Source of the DNA: Candidatus Brocadia pituitae
GTDB lineage: Bacteria; Planctomycetota; Brocadiia; Brocadiales; Brocadiaceae
Direction of reading: 5' to 3'
Assembly: GCA_017347445.1 (NCBI GenBank)
Contig: AP021856.1
Span: 558,001 to 622,000 of the forward strand
Length of the DNA stretch: 64,000 nt
The notes beneath the pieces were generated by a model. That model saw only the letters and a program-made list of their open reading frames with translations. It was not told the DNA's origin and made no database searches. The number at the start of each line of letters is the position of its first letter. Position 1 is the stretch's first letter. This document shows positions 61,094-64,000 of the stretch, in pieces. Position numbers and translations under genes: made by a program.

Positions 61094-63535
61094 TCACTCG
61101 GTCGTGCGCTTTACTTCCTTCTGGGCGTCTTGCACCGCGGCTTCGGCCTTTGCGCTCACGTCGCTAACCTCGACCGTTAGTTTCGGGATCCTGCCGGTGA
61201 AGCGCGACTTGTGCTCGGCGCCCACGCTTTCAACGACCGGGGTTCCGAGGTCGATACCCACGTCAGCAGTCTCGTCCGCAGAAAAGATCATGGGCTGTGT
61301 CCTTTTGATCCTCCCCTCCGCTACCTTCTGGCCGTTCACAAAGATCGTGCCCGTGCCGCCTTTTCCCAATCCACCTCCGTCATAAGCGAAGTCGAATCTG
61401 ATGGTCGCCTTGCCGGGGGGGAGCGATTGAGAAGAGGCTATCGTGGCATGCGACAACCCAAGAAAGTTATAATCGTAAGCCGGTTTGCCGTCTTTCATGT
61501 ATAGTGACCAGCCTCCGAAGCGTCCACCCTGAGCGATGATTGTCCCCTGAGCGCCGCCCGACGGGATCTCGACCTCGGCCGTAATCGTCTTCGACTTGTT
61601 CTTGACGTTGATGAAGACGTTCTCCATCATGCCGGTCATGCCCTCGGCAAGCATCAGTGACGTGCGCCCGGCCATTAAATCAGGCCTGCCAACATTTTCG
61701 GCAAGGGCGCGCTCGAATAGCCTGTCATCAATGGGCAGGACGTGGTATTTCTCAGCCTCCTTCATGAAGAGTTGTTGCATCTCCGCGAGCTTTTTTGGGT
61801 TTTTCGCGGCGAGATCATTGACCAGGCTGAAGTCTGCACGGGTGTCGTACAGCTCCCAGACGTCGTTTTGCAGAGGGTTGCGCACCTTCTGTTCCCACGG
61901 CGCCCGGTGAATGGTGCGCGCCAGCCAGCCGTCGTGGTAGATGGCGCGATTGCCGGCGATCTCGAAATATTGTGTAATGTGGTGATCCCTAGCCTTGTCA
62001 TTGTCGAAGGTATAAACCATGCTCACGCCTTCCATCGGAATCTGCGGCGTGCCGTTGACTACTTTCGGCTCCGGCAAGCCTGCTGCTTCGAGAATGGTTG
62101 GTGCAACGTCAACCACATGGCTGAATTGGGTGCGTATCCCATTCTTTGCCTTAAAGCCCCTAGGCCAGTGGACTACCATACCGTTGCGGGTGCCCCCGAA
62201 ATCCGAGGCCACCTGCTTCATCCAGCCGAACGGTGCATCAAGCGCTACCGCCCAGCCCGCAGCCATATGGGGATAAGTCTCGGGTGATCCCCATATATCG
62301 AGAACCTTTAGCAAGTCGTGCACCTCCTCACGAACACCGTTAAAATAGGTGTACTCATTAAACATGCCGTTCTCACCACCTTCGCCGCTCGTGCCATTGT
62401 CGCCAGCGAGATAGAAAATAAGAGTATTGTCGAGTTGTCCGGTTTCCTCTACTGCCTTGAGCATCCGTCCTATTTCGTGGTCGGTGTAATCGAGATAGGC
62501 TGCAAAAACTTCGGCCTGGTGGGTAAACAGGCGCTTCTCGTCGGTGGAGAGCTTGTCCCAGTCCTTGATTGCCTGGGGCTTTGGCGCGAGCTTCGTTCCC
62601 GACGGCACCACGCCCATCTTGATCTGTCGCGACAGCGTTTCCTCGCGCAGTTTGTCCCACCCCTGGTCAAATTTGCCTTTCCAGCGTTCAATCCATTCCT
62701 TGGGTACGTGGTGCGGCGCATGTGTGGCTCCAGGCGCGAAATAGACAAAGAATGGCTTGCTGGGCGTCAGGGCATTTTGGTATTGAATCCAGGCCACGGC
62801 CTTGTCGGTCATATCGGTCATGAAGTGGTATTTTGGATCGTCCGGCAGTTCTACCTGGGTGACGCCATCATACAGGTATGGCGCCCACTGGTTCGACTCG
62901 CCACCGATGAAGCCGTAGAACTTGTCGAAGCCCTGATGCGTCGGCCAGCGGTCAAAGGGGCCGGAGACGCTGGCTTCCCACACGGCCGTTTCATGCCATT
63001 TTCCAAAAGCCGCCGTGCTGTAACCATTCAGGCGCAGCATTTCCGCCAGCGGAGCCGTCGCATTGGGTATCTGGCCGGTGTTGCCAGGGAATCCCGTAGC
63101 AAACTCAGTGATGAAGCCCATGTTTACGGTGTGGTGATTTCTCCCTGACTTGAGTGCTGCCCGTGTCGGAGAGCAGAGTGCGGTGTTATGGAAGTTGTTA
63201 TAGCGCAATCCGTTCTGCGCGAGGCCATCGAGTGTCGGGGTGCGAATTGGACCTCCAAAGGCGCTTGTCGCGCCAAAGCCAAGGTCGTCTATCAATACAA
63301 TTACCACGTTTGGAGCACCGGGCGGGGCTTTGACTTCAAAGTGAGGCGGCGTTTTAACGTTACGCACATCGAGCTCCTGGTAAACCGGCCTCTTCGGCGC
63401 CTGGATCGGCAGAACCGTGCGGTCGATTTTATCGGCAGCCTCCTGGGTGCCTGCCGCACCTAACACCCCTGCCACCATCAGCGCTATAGCCATACGAACC
63501 ATCAATCTCTCCCAAACCCTTACGGTTGTTTCCAT
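61094..63535 (-). CDS. arylsulfatase-type sulfatase (exported)
   Basis: 813 residues. Signal peptide VRMAIALMVAGVLGAAGTQEA, cleaved near residue 32. Sulfatase core: NVVIVLIDDLGFGATSAFGG (metal-binding Asp pair), the formylglycine motif ALCSPTRAALKSGR at about residue 120 (Cys type), FGKWHE, THAPHHVPKEWI, FYLAGDNGTSGEGGENG and a C-terminal lectin-like beta domain (residues about 640-780) with a charged tail. Hydrolyses sulfate esters; FGly-generating enzyme is needed and not in the window. Flanked by two direct copies of a dispersed repeat and more G/C-rich than its neighbours, hence probably acquired. Confidence 0.88.
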   Translation of the reverse strand: METTVRVWERLMVRMAIALMVAGVLGAAGTQEAADKIDRTVLPIQAPKRPVYQELDVRNVKTPPHFEVKAPPGAPNVVIVLIDDLGFGATSAFGGPIRTPTLDGLAQNGLRYNNFHNTALCSPTRAALKSGRNHHTVNMGFITEFATGFPGNTGQIPNATAPLAEMLRLNGYSTAAFGKWHETAVWEASVSGPFDRWPTHQGFDKFYGFIGGESNQWAPYLYDGVTQVELPDDPKYHFMTDMTDKAVAWIQYQNALTPSKPFFVYFAPGATHAPHHVPKEWIERWKGKFDQGWDKLREETLSRQIKMGVVPSGTKLAPKPQAIKDWDKLSTDEKRLFTHQAEVFAAYLDYTDHEIGRMLKAVEETGQLDNTLIFYLAGDNGTSGEGGENGMFNEYTYFNGVREEVHDLLKVLDIWGSPETYPHMAAGWAVALDAPFGWMKQVASDFGGTRNGMVVHWPRGFKAKNGIRTQFSHVVDVAPTILEAAGLPEPKVVNGTPQIPMEGVSMVYTFDNDKARDHHITQYFEIAGNRAIYHDGWLARTIHRAPWEQKVRNPLQNDVWELYDTRADFSLVNDLAAKNPKKLAEMQQLFMKEAEKYHVLPIDDRLFERALAENVGRPDLMAGRTSLMLAEGMTGMMENVFINVKNKSKTITAEVEIPSGGAQGTIIAQGGRFGGWSLYMKDGKPAYDYNFLGLSHATIASSQSLPPGKATIRFDFAYDGGGLGKGGTGTIFVNGQKVAEGRIKRTQPMIFSADETADVGIDLGTPVVESVGAEHKSRFTGRIPKLTVEVSDVSAKAEAAVQDAQKEVKRTTE

Positions 63536-63557
63536 TTCCTGCTCCTTTCCTTTAATA

Positions 63558-63768
63558 AGGCTGCCTTCGGCAGCGACTTTAAGCTCCTCTTATGGGTAGG
63601 ACAAGCGTCCCCGCTTATCATTAAGATGTCAACCGGGGACGGTTGACCTACCATTGGGGCCGGATGGGGTGTTATGGCCGATTTACACACCCCTTTTATC
63701 CCCTCTCGAGAGGGGATAAAAGGGGTGTGTTCCCTCTTTTTAGAGGGGAAAATCGGATTGAAATTCCT
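63558..63768 (+). repeat. composite dispersed repeat (copy 2)
   Basis: AGGCTGCCTTCGGCAGCGAC ... GTAGGACAAGCGTCCCCGCT ... CAACCGGGGACGGTTGACCT ... TTACACACCCCTTTTATCCC ... AGAGGGGATAAAAGGGGTGT ... GATTGAAATTCCT. It is about 30 bases longer than copy 1 because of an extra CCCCTC-GAGAGGGG dyad. Same orientation as 60690-60868. Confidence 0.75.
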
Positions 63769-63787
63769 TAACATCGTGTACGAAACA

Positions 63788-64000
63788 TTACTTCTCTATT
63801 TTCGTGACTTTTGTGCCCTGCAGGCCAAGTCCTGCCACCAATCCCTTCTGACCAACGAAAAACGCATAGATCTGTGAATGTCCGGTTGTGGTTGTCATTG
63901 CTCTGGCTGCGCCAGCCTCCACAACTACGATGGTCGGACCAACGCCAAGCTCAAAGCCGTCAGTCTCGTAGAGCCAACTCATCGCCGAGTCACTCATGAA
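63788..64000 (-). CDS. SYLF/Ysc84-type lipid-binding protein (partial, 3' end in window)
   Basis: The last ~70 residues are in the window: SWLYETDGFELGVGPTIVVV, AGAARAMTTTTGHSQIYAFF and GQKGLVAGLGLQGTKVTKI. This matches the end of bacterial SYLF-domain (DUF/YSC84) exported proteins, which bind lipids. The start lies beyond the right edge. It shares the strand and repeat-rich surroundings of the sulfatase. Confidence 0.75.
   Translation of the reverse strand, partial: FMSDSAMSWLYETDGFELGVGPTIVVVEAGAARAMTTTTGHSQIYAFFVGQKGLVAGLGLQGTKVTKIEK

Noticed and set aside
59286-63768. Repeated hairpins considered as a CRISPR array or integron
   Set aside because: Copies are few, of unequal length, far apart and without regular spacers; no cas or integrase gene is near.
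1-64000. Search by eye for tRNA, rRNA, tmRNA or riboswitch motifs
   Set aside because: No convincing cloverleaf, rRNA segment or known aptamer core was recognised; a covariance-model search would be needed to exclude diverged ones.

Overview
The window looks like a chromosome segment of a strictly anaerobic, chemolithotrophic planctomycete of the anammox type (order Brocadiales, Brocadia/Jettenia-like). This is inference from gene content; no marker such as hydrazine synthase or 16S rRNA is present. Supporting content: a Rieske/cytochrome b operon that includes an FAD/4Fe-4S NAD(P) oxidoreductase, an octaheme cytochrome c lipoprotein with HEAT and TPR repeats, methylene-THF reductase genes (metF, metV, and a flavoprotein with an MvhD-like tail) of a reductive acetyl-CoA pathway, rubrerythrin, a corrinoid-protein-type Fe-S/DUF3786 protein, and a very high load of short dispersed repeats and decayed genes.

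Layout. 0-3.3 kb: end of a prephenate dehydrogenase-like gene, then purL. 3.9-11.1 kb (minus strand): a bc-type complex operon (Rieske, cytochrome b N-half, 50-aa membrane peptide, FAD/FeS oxidoreductase, cytochrome b C-half). It is split by a defence/toxin block: a frameshifted GmrSD-like DUF262/DUF1524 gene, a PIN toxin and a small antitoxin. 11.2-12.1 kb: palindromic elements and a dead transposase. 12.2-17.7 kb: a SWIM/SNF2 helicase, a PmeII-like type II restriction-modification pair, an MT-A70 methyltransferase broken at a G7 run, and a duplicated scrap of the SNF2 gene. 17.8-21.5 kb: Ste24-like and MtfA-like metalloproteases, a headless HtrA pseudogene and an IS630 scrap. 21.5-29.5 kb: three large membrane proteins (TMTC-like TPR, YfhO-like, spermidine synthase-like) with a degraded mazEF-type pair.

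29.5-44.9 kb is mostly housekeeping: mnmG, rny, a lipoyl-domain protein with a poly-acidic tail behind a consensus promoter, holB, an ABC-F ATPase, a SAM methyltransferase, a MutY-like glycosylase, a peptidoglycan amidase lipoprotein, DUF3786 protein, rubrerythrin and uvrB. 44.9-49.3 kb is an accessory island: a dead DprA-like gene, a three-gene cassette built on a TIGR04255 protein, a C-terminal scrap of a type I restriction R subunit, and an IS1182-like element beside that scrap. 49.3-55.1 kb holds metF, metV and the HdrA/GltD-MvhD fusion, with an IS element sitting between metV and metF. 55.2-64 kb: YjbQ, a DUF4337-like protein, the octaheme cytochrome, then a probably imported block (ion channel, arylsulfatase, SYLF protein) bracketed by about 180-210 bp repeats.

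The most unusual points are the TIGR04255 cassette with two uncharacterised, translationally coupled partners; the defence/toxin block inside a respiratory operon; the G7-tract frameshift in a DNA methyltransferase; and in-frame insertions of short repeats into at least four protein-coding genes. No tRNA, rRNA or CRISPR array was seen.
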